Assembly: GCA_965120375.1 (NCBI GenBank)
Contig: CBCPMW010000008.1
Coordinates: 1-64,000 of the forward strand
From: CASPLG01 sp965120375
GTDB taxonomy: Bacteria; Bacillota; Clostridia; Oscillospirales; Acutalibacteraceae
Length of the DNA: 64,000 nucleotides
Direction: 5' to 3'
Below the pieces are notes generated by a model, which made no database searches, had not been told where the DNA came from, and saw only the letters and a program-made list of their open reading frames with translations. Position 1 is the stretch's first letter, and every line of letters starts with the position of its first letter. The position numbers and the translations under genes were made by a program. This document shows positions 53,565 through 63,663 of the stretch, piece by piece.

Positions 53565-54155
53565 ATGAGTTTAGTCCCTTATGTTGTAGAACAGACTAGC
53601 CGCGGTGAGAGGTCATATGACATATATTCTAGGCTATTAAATGATAGGATTGTAATGTTGCATGAAGAAGTTAATAGTACAACAGCTAGCTTAGTAGTAG
53701 CTCAGCTTTTGTATTTAGAAGGTCAGGATGCATCAAAGGATATAAACCTTTATATAAATAGTCCAGGGGGCTCTGTTACTGACGGTTTTGCAATTTACGA
53801 TACTATGCAGTATATAAAATGTGATGTTTCGACGATATGTATGGGTTTGGCTGCAAGTATGGGAGCTTTCTTGCTTGCTGCGGGAGCAAAAGGAAAAAGA
53901 TTTGCACTACCAAACAGCGAAATAATGATACATCAGCCGCTGGGAAGGGTCCAAGGACAGGCAACTGATATGAGAATTCATACTGAAAACATCTTAAAAA
54001 CTAAAGAAAGACTGAACAAAATTTTAGCTGAAAGAACTGGTCAACCCCTTGAAAAAATAGAACAAGATACTGAAAGGGATAATTTTATGGTTGCCGAAGA
54101 AGCAATGAAATACGGTATTGTTGATAAAGTTATAGATAGAAGAGTAGAGAAATAA
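53565..54155 (+). CDS. clpP: ATP-dependent Clp protease proteolytic subunit
   Basis: ClpP forms the barrel protease fed by ClpX. The 196 residues contain the nucleophile Ser98 in GLAASMGAF, His123 in MIHQPLG and the Asp in EQDTERDNF. The N-terminal LVPYVVEQ processing region is present. ATG follows TGGAGG. The gene is 16 bases before clpX, so the two subunits are co-expressed. Confidence 0.97.
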   Translation: MSLVPYVVEQTSRGERSYDIYSRLLNDRIVMLHEEVNSTTASLVVAQLLYLEGQDASKDINLYINSPGGSVTDGFAIYDTMQYIKCDVSTICMGLAASMGAFLLAAGAKGKRFALPNSEIMIHQPLGRVQGQATDMRIHTENILKTKERLNKILAERTGQPLEKIEQDTERDNFMVAEEAMKYGIVDKVIDRRVEK

Positions 54156-54170
54156 ATTGGAGGGGTCTTA

Positions 54171-55514
54171 TTGAATATGAGTAGAGGGGATAAAGACAGA
54201 GAACTTTGTTGTTCATTTTGTGGAAAACCTCAAGATCAAGCTAAAAAGTTGATTGCAGGTCCCGGGGTTTGTATATGTGATGAGTGTGTTGATCTTTGTT
54301 TGTCTATAATAGAAGAAGGAAAGGATGAAGCTAAATCGAGCGAAAATATAAAGTTAAAAAAAGATGAGGCAGAATCAAAAAAAGTTTTACCTAAACCGCA
54401 CGAGATAAAAGAGTATTTAGATCAGTATGTGATAGGTCAGGATGCTGCGAAAGAATCTCTTTGTGTAGCTGTCTATAATCATTATAAAAGGGTTTATTTT
54501 GGTAAAAGTGATGATACTGAAATTGCAAAAAGTAATGTTCTTCTTCTTGGCCCAACAGGGGTAGGAAAAACGCTGCTTGCACAGACTTTAGCTAAAAAGC
54601 TTGATGTTCCCTTTGCGATTGCTGATGCAACAACTCTTACAGAAGCTGGATATGTCGGTGAAGACGTTGAAAATATTCTTCTTCGCCTGATACAAGTTGC
54701 TGATTTTGATATAGAAAGAGCGGAACTTGGGATAATATATGTAGATGAAATAGATAAAATAGCAAGAAAGTCCGAAAATGCTTCAATTACAAGAGATGTA
54801 AGTGGAGAAGGGGTGCAGCAGGCGCTTTTAAAAATTTTAGAAGGAACTGTTTCGAATGTGCCGCCCAAGGGAGGAAGAAAACACCCGCAGCAGGAGTTTA
54901 TACAGATTAACACGTCGAATATACTGTTTATATGTGGCGGGGCTTTTGATGGTTTAGAAAAGATAATTGAGAAAAGAGTAGGGTCCTCTTCTATGGGCTT
55001 TGAAGCTAAAGTTATGAGCAGAAAAGAACTAGATACAACTGATTGGATGAGTAAGACAGTGCCTCAGGATCTAGTTAAATTTGGATTGATCCCGGAACTT
55101 GTAGGAAGACTTCCGGTCATAACCGCTTTAAATGGACTTGATGAAGATGCTCTTGTAAAGATATTAACTGAACCTAAAAATTCACTTCTAAAACAGTACA
55201 AAAAATTATTCAGTCTTGATAATGTTGAGCTTGAAATAACACAAGAGGCTCTTAGGGCCATTGCTAAAGAGGCTATTGAGCGACACAATGGAGCGCGTGG
55301 TTTAAGAGCGATTATGGAGTCTGTGCTTCAGAAGATAATGTTTGAGGTTCCGTCTAGACATACAATAGAAAAAGTTATAGTAACAGAAGCGACAGTTAAG
55401 GGTGATTCTGAACCTGAACTTGTTTTCGATGAAACCAGGCATCCTACCGTGATATCTATGGATAATAAAAACCCGAATAATAAATTTGATAAAAATAATA
55501 TTGATGCATCGTAG
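54171..55514 (+). CDS. clpX: ATP-dependent Clp protease ATP-binding subunit ClpX
   Basis: ClpX unfolds substrates for ClpP. The N-terminal zinc domain has CSFC and CDEC. The AAA+ domain has Walker A GPTGVGKTLLA, Walker B IIYVDEIDKI, the pore-region GGRKHPQQ, the ClpP-binding loop SSMGFEAK (MGF where IGF is usual) and sensor 2 GARGLRAI. TTG 54171 lies 5 bases after GGAGGGG; ATG 54177 would shorten it by two residues. 447 residues, normal length. Confidence 0.97.
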   Translation: MNMSRGDKDRELCCSFCGKPQDQAKKLIAGPGVCICDECVDLCLSIIEEGKDEAKSSENIKLKKDEAESKKVLPKPHEIKEYLDQYVIGQDAAKESLCVAVYNHYKRVYFGKSDDTEIAKSNVLLLGPTGVGKTLLAQTLAKKLDVPFAIADATTLTEAGYVGEDVENILLRLIQVADFDIERAELGIIYVDEIDKIARKSENASITRDVSGEGVQQALLKILEGTVSNVPPKGGRKHPQQEFIQINTSNILFICGGAFDGLEKIIEKRVGSSSMGFEAKVMSRKELDTTDWMSKTVPQDLVKFGLIPELVGRLPVITALNGLDEDALVKILTEPKNSLLKQYKKLFSLDNVELEITQEALRAIAKEAIERHNGARGLRAIMESVLQKIMFEVPSRHTIEKVIVTEATVKGDSEPELVFDETRHPTVISMDNKNPNNKFDKNNIDAS

Positions 55515-55551
55515 GTTTTGTTTTTTAAAGACTTAGAGTGGGGGTAGACCA

Positions 55552-57936
55552 ATGGAAGGTAAAAATATACTGCCTGTTGTACCACTTTGTGGATTTGTTA
55601 TGTTTCCTAGTTCTAGCTTTAACTTTGAGCTTTCTAGGAAAAGGTCAATTTTAGCGGCCGAAGAAGCAATAAAAACTGACCAAAAGGTTTTTATTGTTAC
55701 ACAGAGAGAAATATTAGAGGACAGTCCCAAACAGGAAGATCTTTATGAAATGGGGATAGTCTCAAATGTCAAACATATTATTCATCAAGGCAGTTCTTCA
55801 GTTAGAGTACTAGCGGAGGGTCTTTACAGAGCGAGAATGTCTGATTTTTTAGATGATGGACCTTTTATTTACGCAGATGTAGAAAGATGTGAAGTGATAG
55901 ATTATGAAAATACACACGAGATAGAAGCTTTAGGAAGGAAAGCTAAAGATCTTTTTGAGTGCTATTTAAGATTTTTATCAAAAGTTCCTCCAGATTTGAT
56001 TATGAAAATGAGAAATATTAGTGATATAGGAGAAATTTCTGACTATATATCTTCTAATATTATTTTAAATACTGATAAGAAACAAGAACTGTTAGAGCTG
56101 TTAGATTCAAAGGAAAGAATGGAAAAACTCCTTTCTTTTTTGGCAAACGAAATTAAAGTTATGGAGATAGAGGAAAAAATAGCCATTAAACTAAAAAATA
56201 ACATGGACAAAAGTCACCAAGATTATGTCTTGAGAGAACAAATGAAGGTTATTTCACAAGAACTTGGTGAAGAAGACGATTTAAGAGCTGAGGCAGTTGA
56301 ATACAAATCTAAACTAGAAAGGTTAAATCTAAAAGGCGAAGTATTAAAAAAACTTTCAAAAGAATGTGACAGGTTCTCAAGGCTTCCAGCAGCATCTAGT
56401 GAAGCGAGTATAAGCCGAAATTATATTGAAACTTGTCTTGGTTTGCCGTGGAATAAAAGAACTAAAGATAAAATTGATCTAAATGAAGCAAAAAAAATAC
56501 TAGATCAGGAGCACTTTGGACTTTCTGAAGTTAAAGATAGAATAATAGAAATTTTAGCTGTTAGAAAGTTATCTAAAACTAGTAGAGGGCAAATTATTTG
56601 TCTGGAAGGGCCACCTGGAGTAGGAAAAACATCAGTTGCAAGGTCAATTGCCAGAACTATGGGGCGGAAATACCAGAGAATATCTCTCGGCGGAATAAAA
56701 GATGAGTCGGAAATAAGGGGGCATAGAAGGACGTATCTTGGAGCTTTGCCTGGCAGGATAATTTCATCTATCAAACAAAGTGGTGTGAAAAATCCGCTGA
56801 TTTTACTAGATGAAGTTGACAAAATGACAACTGGTTATAATGGTGATCCTTATGCAGCTTTGTTAGAAGTTTTAGATCCGGAACAAAATAGTGAATTTTT
56901 TGATCATTATATAGATTTACCTTTTGATTTAAGTGAAGTTTTGTTTATAACTACAGCTAATGATAAATCTAGAATACCAAAACCCTTACGAGACAGAATG
57001 GAAATTATAAACCTGTATAGTTATACTTACGAGGAAAAGTTTAATATAGCAAAAGAACATCTAATTCCTAAACTTTTTAAGAAAAATGGTTTAAAACCGG
57101 ATAATTTTTCCATTTGCGACGAGGCTATTAGTTTTTTGATCAAAAATTATATCAGAGAAGCTGGAGTTAGGGAACTTGAGAAAAAGATAAATTTACTTAT
57201 GATGAAAACGGCAGTTAAAATTGTTTTAAAAGAAGTAAGTTCCGTTAAGATTGACAAGAAAGCGATAATTAAAATGCTTGGGCCAGAAAAATATAAAACA
57301 AATGAGATAGATAGAGATAGTCAAGTAGGGGTAGTGAATGGTTTAGCTTGGACTGCAGTTGGCGGCGAAACTATGCCGATTGAGGTAACTTTGATGAAAG
57401 GAAAAGGTAAGGTTCAAGTTACGGGATCACTCGGCGATGTTATGAAGGAATCGGCCCACATTGCTGTAAGTTATATTAGAAGTAATGCAGGTATGCTTGG
57501 TATAAGTTCAGATTTTTATGAAAAAACAGATATACACATTCATGCTCCTGAAGGTGCCGTACCGAAAGACGGACCTTCGGCAGGGGTGACAATGACTACA
57601 GCATTGGTTTCGGCTTTAAGCGGTATTCCTGTTAAGCAGAATCTTGCAATGACCGGAGAGATTACGTTAAAAGGTAGGGTTTTAGCTATAGGAGGTCTTA
57701 AAGAAAAGACGATGGCGGCTTATCGCGAAGGATTAAAAACTGTTATAATTCCGTCTGAAAATAAAAATGATCTAGAAAAGATAGATAAAAAAGTTAAAAA
57801 ATCATTGAAATTCGTTATGGTAAATGATTTGAGTTCAGTTTTTAAACATTCTTTTGATGTTGAATATACGGGAAAAAGAAGTAGGATAGGTATTAGGTGT
57901 ACTAAGGACGAAGTGCTTACTACGGCTATTTGTTAA
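55552..57936 (+). CDS. lon: ATP-dependent protease Lon
   Basis: Lon degrades misfolded and regulatory proteins in the cytoplasm. The 794 residues comprise the N-terminal substrate domain (1-200), a coiled segment, AAA+ with Walker A GPPGVGKTS near 353 and Walker B ILLDEVDKM, and the C-terminal protease domain with the Ser676 (KDGPSAG) and Lys719 (LKEKTMAA) dyad. The start is ATG, with GAGTGGGGG upstream. It ends just before engB. Confidence 0.97.
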   Translation: MEGKNILPVVPLCGFVMFPSSSFNFELSRKRSILAAEEAIKTDQKVFIVTQREILEDSPKQEDLYEMGIVSNVKHIIHQGSSSVRVLAEGLYRARMSDFLDDGPFIYADVERCEVIDYENTHEIEALGRKAKDLFECYLRFLSKVPPDLIMKMRNISDIGEISDYISSNIILNTDKKQELLELLDSKERMEKLLSFLANEIKVMEIEEKIAIKLKNNMDKSHQDYVLREQMKVISQELGEEDDLRAEAVEYKSKLERLNLKGEVLKKLSKECDRFSRLPAASSEASISRNYIETCLGLPWNKRTKDKIDLNEAKKILDQEHFGLSEVKDRIIEILAVRKLSKTSRGQIICLEGPPGVGKTSVARSIARTMGRKYQRISLGGIKDESEIRGHRRTYLGALPGRIISSIKQSGVKNPLILLDEVDKMTTGYNGDPYAALLEVLDPEQNSEFFDHYIDLPFDLSEVLFITTANDKSRIPKPLRDRMEIINLYSYTYEEKFNIAKEHLIPKLFKKNGLKPDNFSICDEAISFLIKNYIREAGVRELEKKINLLMMKTAVKIVLKEVSSVKIDKKAIIKMLGPEKYKTNEIDRDSQVGVVNGLAWTAVGGETMPIEVTLMKGKGKVQVTGSLGDVMKESAHIAVSYIRSNAGMLGISSDFYEKTDIHIHAPEGAVPKDGPSAGVTMTTALVSALSGIPVKQNLAMTGEITLKGRVLAIGGLKEKTMAAYREGLKTVIIPSENKNDLEKIDKKVKKSLKFVMVNDLSSVFKHSFDVEYTGKRSRIGIRCTKDEVLTTAIC

Positions 57937-57953
57937 ATAAAGATGGGGGATAT

Positions 57954-58532
57954 ATGCTTAACTTTAATAAAGCCGAGTTTGAATATTGTATAGGTGAGAT
58001 TGAGCAAGCTCCCGTGTCTGAATGTCCCGAAATTGTTTTTTCTGGGCGATCTAATGTTGGAAAGTCTTCCTTTATAAATAAAATTCTTAGTAGAAAATCT
58101 TTGGCTAGAATCAGTAGTAAACCGGGAAAAACAGTTACAATTAATTTTTATAGAGTTGAAAATATAAGACTTGTAGATATGCCAGGATATGGATATGCTA
58201 GGGTTTCGGTTTCTGAAAAAGAACGCTGGTCTAGATTAGTGGAAGGTTACTTTAATTCCTCTAGAAACATAGCACTAGTTTTTCAGATTGTAGATTTAAG
58301 GCACCCACCTTCAAAACAGGATATGGAAATGATATCGTATCTCAGTTTTAGAAAAATTCCTTTTGTTGTAGTTGCGACGAAACTAGATAAGCTAAACAAA
58401 ACGCAGAGGGAAAAAAGAACAATTGGACTGAAAGAGGAACTTTCTAATTTTAATGGTATAAAGATAGTTTTGTTTTCTGCAGTTACGGGAGAAGGATCGG
58501 ATAAAATAAGGGAGATTATAAGTAGTTTATAG
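57954..58532 (+). CDS. engB: Ribosome biogenesis GTPase EngB (YsxC)
   Basis: EngB/YsxC is a small essential GTPase for 50S assembly. The 192 residues have G1 GRSNVGKSSFIN, a GKTVTIN switch, G3 DMPGYGYA and G4 TKLDKL. ATG 57954 is chosen because GATGGGGG lies just upstream. The frame begins at 57930 inside the end of lon. It closes the protease operon. Confidence 0.96.
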   Translation: MLNFNKAEFEYCIGEIEQAPVSECPEIVFSGRSNVGKSSFINKILSRKSLARISSKPGKTVTINFYRVENIRLVDMPGYGYARVSVSEKERWSRLVEGYFNSSRNIALVFQIVDLRHPPSKQDMEMISYLSFRKIPFVVVATKLDKLNKTQREKRTIGLKEELSNFNGIKIVLFSAVTGEGSDKIREIISSL

Positions 58533-58574
58533 TAGAAGAATAAAAATGTGTGAAAATGAAAGGGAAAAACTAAA

Positions 58575-59864
58575 ATGAAAGGGATAAGCGTAAATAGTCA
58601 AGGTTGTTTAATGATAGGGTCTTGTAGCACTTTGGAATTAGCTAAAATTTATAAAACGCCACTTTATGTTATGGATGAAGAGGTTATAAGGGGTAACTGC
58701 CGGTTTTTTGTAGGTACAATGAAGGAATTTTACGGAGAAAATTTTAATGTAATTTATGCAAGTAAAGCTTTTATGTGTAAAGAGATTTGTAAAATTGTAG
58801 AAAGTGAAGGTTTAAATATCGATGTAGTTTCCTCCGGAGAGCTTTACACTGCTGTGAAAGCTGGATTTAATAGTAAAAAAATATATTTTCATGGGAACAA
58901 TAAAACATATGACGAACTAAAGCTTGCCATTTCTAGTGAAGTCGGGATAATTGTTATTGATAATAAATATGAAGCCGAAATGATATCAGATATTGCGGTA
59001 AATTTAGGTAAAGAAGTAAATGTTTTAGTTAGGATAAAACCAGGAGTGGAAGCCCATACGCACAGTTTTATAAAAACTGGGCAAATTGATTCTAAGTTTG
59101 GATTTGCTATAGAAAATGGCGAGGCTTTAGATATAATTTTGAAATTGAAAAATACAAAAGCTATAAATTTTAAAGGTATTCACTGTCATATAGGTTCCCA
59201 AATTATAGGGGTGGAGCCTTTTGTTAGGGCAGCTGAAGTTATGCTTGAATTTGTTAATGTACTTAGCAAAAAATTTAATGTTAAGGTAGATGAATTAAAT
59301 TTAGGTGGGGGATTCGGAATAAAATATTTAGATAGCGATTTTCCATTAAATTGCAGGGAATGTATAGAAAAAGTTTCTAAAACTATAAAGAATAAATGCG
59401 ACGAATTTTCTATAAAAACACCAAAAATTTCAATTGAACCAGGAAGATCGATTGTAGGGGAAGCAGGATTAACTCTTTATAAAGTAGGAAATATAAAAGA
59501 AATAAAAAATGTTAGAACGTATGTATCCATTGATGGAGGAATGACAGATAACCCAAGGTACATATTGTACGGATCTGAGTATGAAGTTGTAAATGCAGGT
59601 AAAATGAGAGAAAAAAAAGAGAAAGTAGTCACTATAGCAGGAAAATGTTGTGAAAGTGGAGATTTAATCCAAAAAGACGTAAATATTTGCAATTCAGAAG
59701 TAGGTGATGTTTTAGCAGTTTTAAGTACAGGGGCATATAATTATTCGATGGCATCCAATTATAACCGTATTCCAAAAGCTGCAGTAGTTATGGTGAAAAA
59801 TGGCGAGCATAGACTAATTGTGAAGAGACAAACTTTAGATGACATTGTAAAACAAGACATTTAA
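58575..59864 (+). CDS. lysA: Diaminopimelate decarboxylase
   Basis: LysA decarboxylates meso-diaminopimelate to lysine with pyridoxal phosphate. The 429 residues include YASKAF with the cofactor lysine, FHGNNKT, HCHIGSQI, a glycine-rich LGGGFGIKY phosphate loop, EPGRSIVGEAG and the catalytic CCESGD. GAYNYSMASNYN is the C-terminal signature. It follows engB by about 40 bases, with AAAGGG upstream of the ATG. Confidence 0.95.
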   Translation: MKGISVNSQGCLMIGSCSTLELAKIYKTPLYVMDEEVIRGNCRFFVGTMKEFYGENFNVIYASKAFMCKEICKIVESEGLNIDVVSSGELYTAVKAGFNSKKIYFHGNNKTYDELKLAISSEVGIIVIDNKYEAEMISDIAVNLGKEVNVLVRIKPGVEAHTHSFIKTGQIDSKFGFAIENGEALDIILKLKNTKAINFKGIHCHIGSQIIGVEPFVRAAEVMLEFVNVLSKKFNVKVDELNLGGGFGIKYLDSDFPLNCRECIEKVSKTIKNKCDEFSIKTPKISIEPGRSIVGEAGLTLYKVGNIKEIKNVRTYVSIDGGMTDNPRYILYGSEYEVVNAGKMREKKEKVVTIAGKCCESGDLIQKDVNICNSEVGDVLAVLSTGAYNYSMASNYNRIPKAAVVMVKNGEHRLIVKRQTLDDIVKQDI

Positions 59865-59899
59865 AAAGTAAGAGTTTATTTAATATACGAATAATTTTC

Positions 59900-59929
59900 T
59901 TGACACCTGCTATGTATAAATAATACACT
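59900..59929 (+). promoter_or_regulatory. Promoter of the RNase Y gene
   Basis: TTGACA (59900-59905), 18 bases, TACACT (59924-59929), about 95 bases before the GTG at 60026. Confidence 0.55.
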
Positions 59930-60025
59930 ATATAAGTGTGCTTTTGCGCTATATTCAGTGTAGACGCAGAAAATTTACGGATTTTTTGTTTTAATTGTAT
60001 TATTTGTGGGAGGTAGTGGTCATAG

Positions 60026-61564
60026 GTGACTGTATTTTTGATTTTATTACTAGTTTTATTGTGTATAATTTCGTTTGTAAGCGGTATTGTATATAGAAAA
60101 AAGATAGGAGAGAAAGCGATAGAGTCAGCTGAAAAAGAGGCTGAAAGGATAGTCAGGGGAGCGAAAGAATCGATAGAAGCAAGGAGAAAAGAAGCAGCAC
60201 TCGAAGGAAAAGAAGAGGTTCACAAATTTAGAGTAAGTGTAGAGCGGGAAATTTCTGATATGAGACGGGATATTCAGCATCATGAAAGAAGGATACAACA
60301 AAAAGAAGAAAATGTAGATAAAAGGGTAGAAAGCTTAGAAAAGAAAGAGAATATGCTTAAAGGCAAAGAAAAAGAAATTGCTGATAAGATGAAAGAAATA
60401 GAAAGAATTAAAAAAAGTCAGTTCGAAATGCTTGAAAAAATTTCTGGGTTTACAATTAAACAGGCAAAAGAATATTTGCTCAGGGGCTTAGACGAAGAAC
60501 TTGCTCACGAAAAAGCTGTAAAGATTATGGAATACGAGCAGAAGATAAAAGAAGAAAGTGATTTAAAGGCTAGAAATATACTTTCTATTGCTATGCAAAG
60601 GTGTGCAGCTTACCATGTTTCCGAGACTGTTGTGTCTGTTGTTCCTTTGCCAAATGACGACATGAAAGGCAGAATAATAGGAAGAGAAGGAAGAAATATA
60701 AGGTCGATTGAAAATCTCACAGGAGTGGATTTAATTATTGATGATACTCCGGAAACAATTACACTTTCAGGATTTGATCCTATTAGAAGAGAAATTGCAA
60801 GAGTAGCACTTGAAAGTTTGATAGCTGATGGTAGAATACATCCATCTAAAATTGAAGAGATGGTAGAAAAAGCTAAGGCTGACGTGGAGAAAGATATAAA
60901 AGAGGAAGGCCAAAATGCTGCACTTGAAGTAAAAATAAATAATCTCCATCCAGAGATAGTAAAAATTCTTGGTAGATTGAAATATAGGACAAGTTACGGG
61001 CAGAATGTTCTTAGGCATTCTATAGAGGTTGCGCACCTTTGTGGTATGATAGCTAGTGAATTAGGATTAGATCCAAGCGTTGCAAAGCGCGCCGGTCTTT
61101 TGCATGATATAGGGAAAGCTCTTGATCACGAAATAGAAGGATCTCATGTCGATATAGGTCTTGATATAATGAAAAAATATAAAGAGAATGAATCAGTTAT
61201 GCATGCGGTACATGCTCATCATGGAGATGTAGAACCAAAAACTGTAGAAGCTTTTATATTGCAAGCAGCAGATGCTTTATCAGCGGCTAGACCAGGGGCT
61301 AGACGTGAAAATATTGAAAACTATATAAGAAGATTAAAAAAACTAGAAGAATTGGTATCTTCTTTCACTGGGGTTAGTGCGTGTTTTGCAATTCAAGCTG
61401 GGAGAGAAGTCAGGGTTATGGTGAAACCAGAAGTAATTGACGATGAAAAAATGATACCTCTTGCAAGAAGTATGTGTAAAAAAATAGAATCTGAACTTGA
61501 GTATCCTGGCCAAGTTAAAGTGAATATAATAAGGGAAAGTAAAGTCATAGAATATGCAAGGTAA
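60026..61564 (+). CDS. rny: Ribonuclease Y
   Basis: RNase Y is the membrane-bound endonuclease that starts mRNA decay in many Firmicutes. The 512 residues show an N-terminal membrane helix (VFLILLLVLLCIISFVSGIVY), a charged coiled coil (about 25-190), a KH domain with GRIIGREGRN, and an HD domain with LLHDIGKALDHE. Start is GTG with GGGAGG about 12 bases upstream, so a slightly later start cannot be excluded. ymdB follows, the usual pairing. Confidence 0.95.
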   Translation: MTVFLILLLVLLCIISFVSGIVYRKKIGEKAIESAEKEAERIVRGAKESIEARRKEAALEGKEEVHKFRVSVEREISDMRRDIQHHERRIQQKEENVDKRVESLEKKENMLKGKEKEIADKMKEIERIKKSQFEMLEKISGFTIKQAKEYLLRGLDEELAHEKAVKIMEYEQKIKEESDLKARNILSIAMQRCAAYHVSETVVSVVPLPNDDMKGRIIGREGRNIRSIENLTGVDLIIDDTPETITLSGFDPIRREIARVALESLIADGRIHPSKIEEMVEKAKADVEKDIKEEGQNAALEVKINNLHPEIVKILGRLKYRTSYGQNVLRHSIEVAHLCGMIASELGLDPSVAKRAGLLHDIGKALDHEIEGSHVDIGLDIMKKYKENESVMHAVHAHHGDVEPKTVEAFILQAADALSAARPGARRENIENYIRRLKKLEELVSSFTGVSACFAIQAGREVRVMVKPEVIDDEKMIPLARSMCKKIESELEYPGQVKVNIIRESKVIEYAR

Positions 61565-61591
61565 TTAATGTTATTAACAAGGGGATTTTGT

Positions 61592-62374
61592 ATGAGAATT
61601 CTCTGCATAGGTGATGTTGTAGGACGGTGTGGTTGCGAGTTTTTGCGGATTAAGCTAAGGAGAATTAAAGAGAGGAAAAATATAGATTTGGTTATAGCAA
61701 ATGGAGAGAATTCAGCTGAAGGTAACGGAATTACGGTACTTTCTTCTGAGCATTTGTTCAAAAGTGGTGTAGATGTTATAACTGCTGGGAACCATACCTT
61801 TGCAAGAAGAGAAATAAGAGAGTATCTTGACTCCAATAAAAGGCTTATTAGACCTTTTAATTATCCGAAAGGAACGCCTGGAACAGGGATTTGTAAATTG
61901 GAGTTAGGTGGGGTAAAAGTGGGAGTTTTAAATATTCTAGGAACTGTTTATCTAGAAAGTTTACAGTCTCCTTTTGAAGTACTTGACGAAGCGCTCACAA
62001 ACCTTAGTGACTGTAAAGTAAAGATAGTAGATTTTCATGCAGAAGCTACGGCAGAAAAACGCGCTTTAGGTTTTTATTCTGACGGTAAGGTTTCAGCATT
62101 TTTTGGTACTCACACGCATGTACAGACTTCTGACGAAACTATATTACCTTTAGGTACAGGATACATAACAGACGTTGGTATGACTGGTGCAATTGATTCG
62201 GTTTTAGGAATAAAAAAAGAAATATCAATAGAAAGATTTAGAAAAAAGCTCCCGATTAAATTTAAGAATGCATCAGGGGATGCTAGAATCGAATGTGTAG
62301 TATTTGATGTGGATCCAAATACAGGGAAAACTAGATCTGTAGAAAGACTAAGAATTTTCCCAAGTTTCAGTTAG
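61592..62374 (+). CDS. ymdB: YmdB-family metallophosphoesterase
   Basis: YmdB hydrolyses 2',3'-cyclic nucleotides in vitro and influences biofilm and motility choices in Bacillus. The 260 residues have the two-metal motifs GDVVGR, NGENSAEG, TAGNHTF, DFHAEAT and GTHTHVQT. ATG 61592 has AAGGGGAT upstream; the longer frame from 61568 has none. It follows rny by 27 bases and is probably co-transcribed with it. Confidence 0.94.
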   Translation: MRILCIGDVVGRCGCEFLRIKLRRIKERKNIDLVIANGENSAEGNGITVLSSEHLFKSGVDVITAGNHTFARREIREYLDSNKRLIRPFNYPKGTPGTGICKLELGGVKVGVLNILGTVYLESLQSPFEVLDEALTNLSDCKVKIVDFHAEATAEKRALGFYSDGKVSAFFGTHTHVQTSDETILPLGTGYITDVGMTGAIDSVLGIKKEISIERFRKKLPIKFKNASGDARIECVVFDVDPNTGKTRSVERLRIFPSFS

Positions 62375-62417
62375 TAGTTTGTCGATATATACTAAATTTT
62401 CAAAATTACTTATAAAA

Positions 62418-62450
62418 GAATAAATATTCCCAGAAGATTTATTCGAGAGA
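62418..62450 (-). terminator. Hairpin between convergent ymdB and rlmB
   Basis: GAATAAAT (62418-62425) and ATTTATTC (62437-62444) form an 8-bp AT-rich stem with an 11-base loop. On the minus strand it is followed by TTTTAT, which favours a role in ending rlmB transcription. Confidence 0.4.
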
Positions 62451-62460
62451 AGTTCTATAT

Positions 62461-63213
62461 CTAATAGAATTTCTGACGCACAACTTCATACATTATTACG
62501 GCCGATGCAACAGAGACATTTAGCGAGTTGATTTTTCCAAACATAGGAATAGAAACTAAACAATCACAGTTTTCTTTAACTATTCTGCTAAGGCCCTTTC
62601 CTTCAGACCCTACAACTATAGCTATTGGCCCTTTAAAATTCCGCTTATATAAATTTTCTCCAGAAGCGTCAGCACCAAAAATCCATATATTTTGCTGTTT
62701 TAGCTTTTTAATAGTAGATGAAATGTTAGTTTCTTTAGCAACTAAAATGTGCTCCAGTGCTCCGGAGGATGTTTTTTCAACTGATGAGTTTAAACCGACA
62801 GCATTTCTCTTAGGGATGATTACACCATGCGCTCCGGAACATTCTGCAGTCCTAATTATCGCACCCAAATTACGAGGGTCTTCGATTCCACTTGCAATGA
62901 TAATAAAAGGATCCTCCTGTTTTTTGTAAGCTAAATTTAATATTTCATTAACACTAGAATACTTTTTTACTGAGCTTATAGCAATAACTCCTTGGTGAGA
63001 ATGTTCTCTTGACATCAAATTTAATTTTTCTTTACTAGTTTTCCTTATTTCTACACCTAAATCCTTCGCTTTAGATACTATTGGAATCAAGGATCCGGAA
63101 GGTTTATCAAAGCAGGTTAAGATGTATTCTATATTTCTACCAGATTTCAATGCTTCCATGACAGGATTTCTGCCAATTATTATATTTACCGGTAATTCAC
63201 CTAAATTTTGCAT
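62461..63213 (-). CDS. rlmB: 23S rRNA 2'-O-methyltransferase, TrmH/RlmB family
   Basis: The protein is a SPOUT methyltransferase of the RlmB type. The N-terminal L30e-like substrate domain (about 10-85) begins IIIGRNPVMEAL. The knot domain carries the three family motifs: GIEDPRNLGAIIRTAE, VGSEGKGLS and IPMFGKINSLNVSVA. Family members methylate a guanosine ribose in 23S rRNA or other structured RNAs, and the precise site is not readable from sequence. The ATG at 63213 has a weak ribosome site (TAGGTG). Confidence 0.92.
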   Translation of the reverse strand: MQNLGELPVNIIIGRNPVMEALKSGRNIEYILTCFDKPSGSLIPIVSKAKDLGVEIRKTSKEKLNLMSREHSHQGVIAISSVKKYSSVNEILNLAYKKQEDPFIIIASGIEDPRNLGAIIRTAECSGAHGVIIPKRNAVGLNSSVEKTSSGALEHILVAKETNISSTIKKLKQQNIWIFGADASGENLYKRNFKGPIAIVVGSEGKGLSRIVKENCDCLVSIPMFGKINSLNVSVASAVIMYEVVRQKFY

Positions 63214-63628
63214 ATTTTTTCACCTAAATTTTAAGATTTTAAATAAAAAGCGAACTCTTGCATATATGAAATTTAATTGACTCTATTTAGATTTTGCTAA
63301 AAATTAACAAAACCGAATAAGAAATTTCTGAATCTAAATCGATTTTAAATTTTAAATCAAACTTTGTCAACTAAAGCTATTTTTTATCCGATTTTTTCTT
63401 TAATATTTACAAATTTACACTAGAAATTTAATTTTAAATTGTGACTAATTGTATAGTCGATAAGGTTTTGTTTCTATCCAGTTTAAAATTATAAAAAATA
63501 AAGTTAAAAATTTATTATTTTTATAGGTGTATGGTAGTAATTATGATGAATATAAATATTAATCTAAGAAATTTTTTAATTTAAAAGCGAAGGTTATACA
63601 AAATATAAATTTAAGCTCATTATAACTG
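63214..63628. other. AT-rich intergenic region
   Basis: About 415 bases between the divergent rlmB and rplU genes. It is very AT-rich, with frequent stops in all frames. I see no RNA gene, repeat or protein-coding signal before the rplU promoter. Confidence 0.6.
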
Positions 63629-63658
63629 TTGACTTATTCGCTTTAATTGTGGTAGAAT
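63629..63658 (+). promoter_or_regulatory. Promoter of rplU
   Basis: TTGACT (63629-63634), 18 bases, TAGAAT (63653-63658), about 85 bases before the L21 start. Confidence 0.7.
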
Positions 63659-63663
63659 GTACA

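Noticed and set aside
54494..54913. 139-residue minus-strand frame inside clpX
   Set aside because: It is a shadow of the conserved AAA+ domain of clpX.
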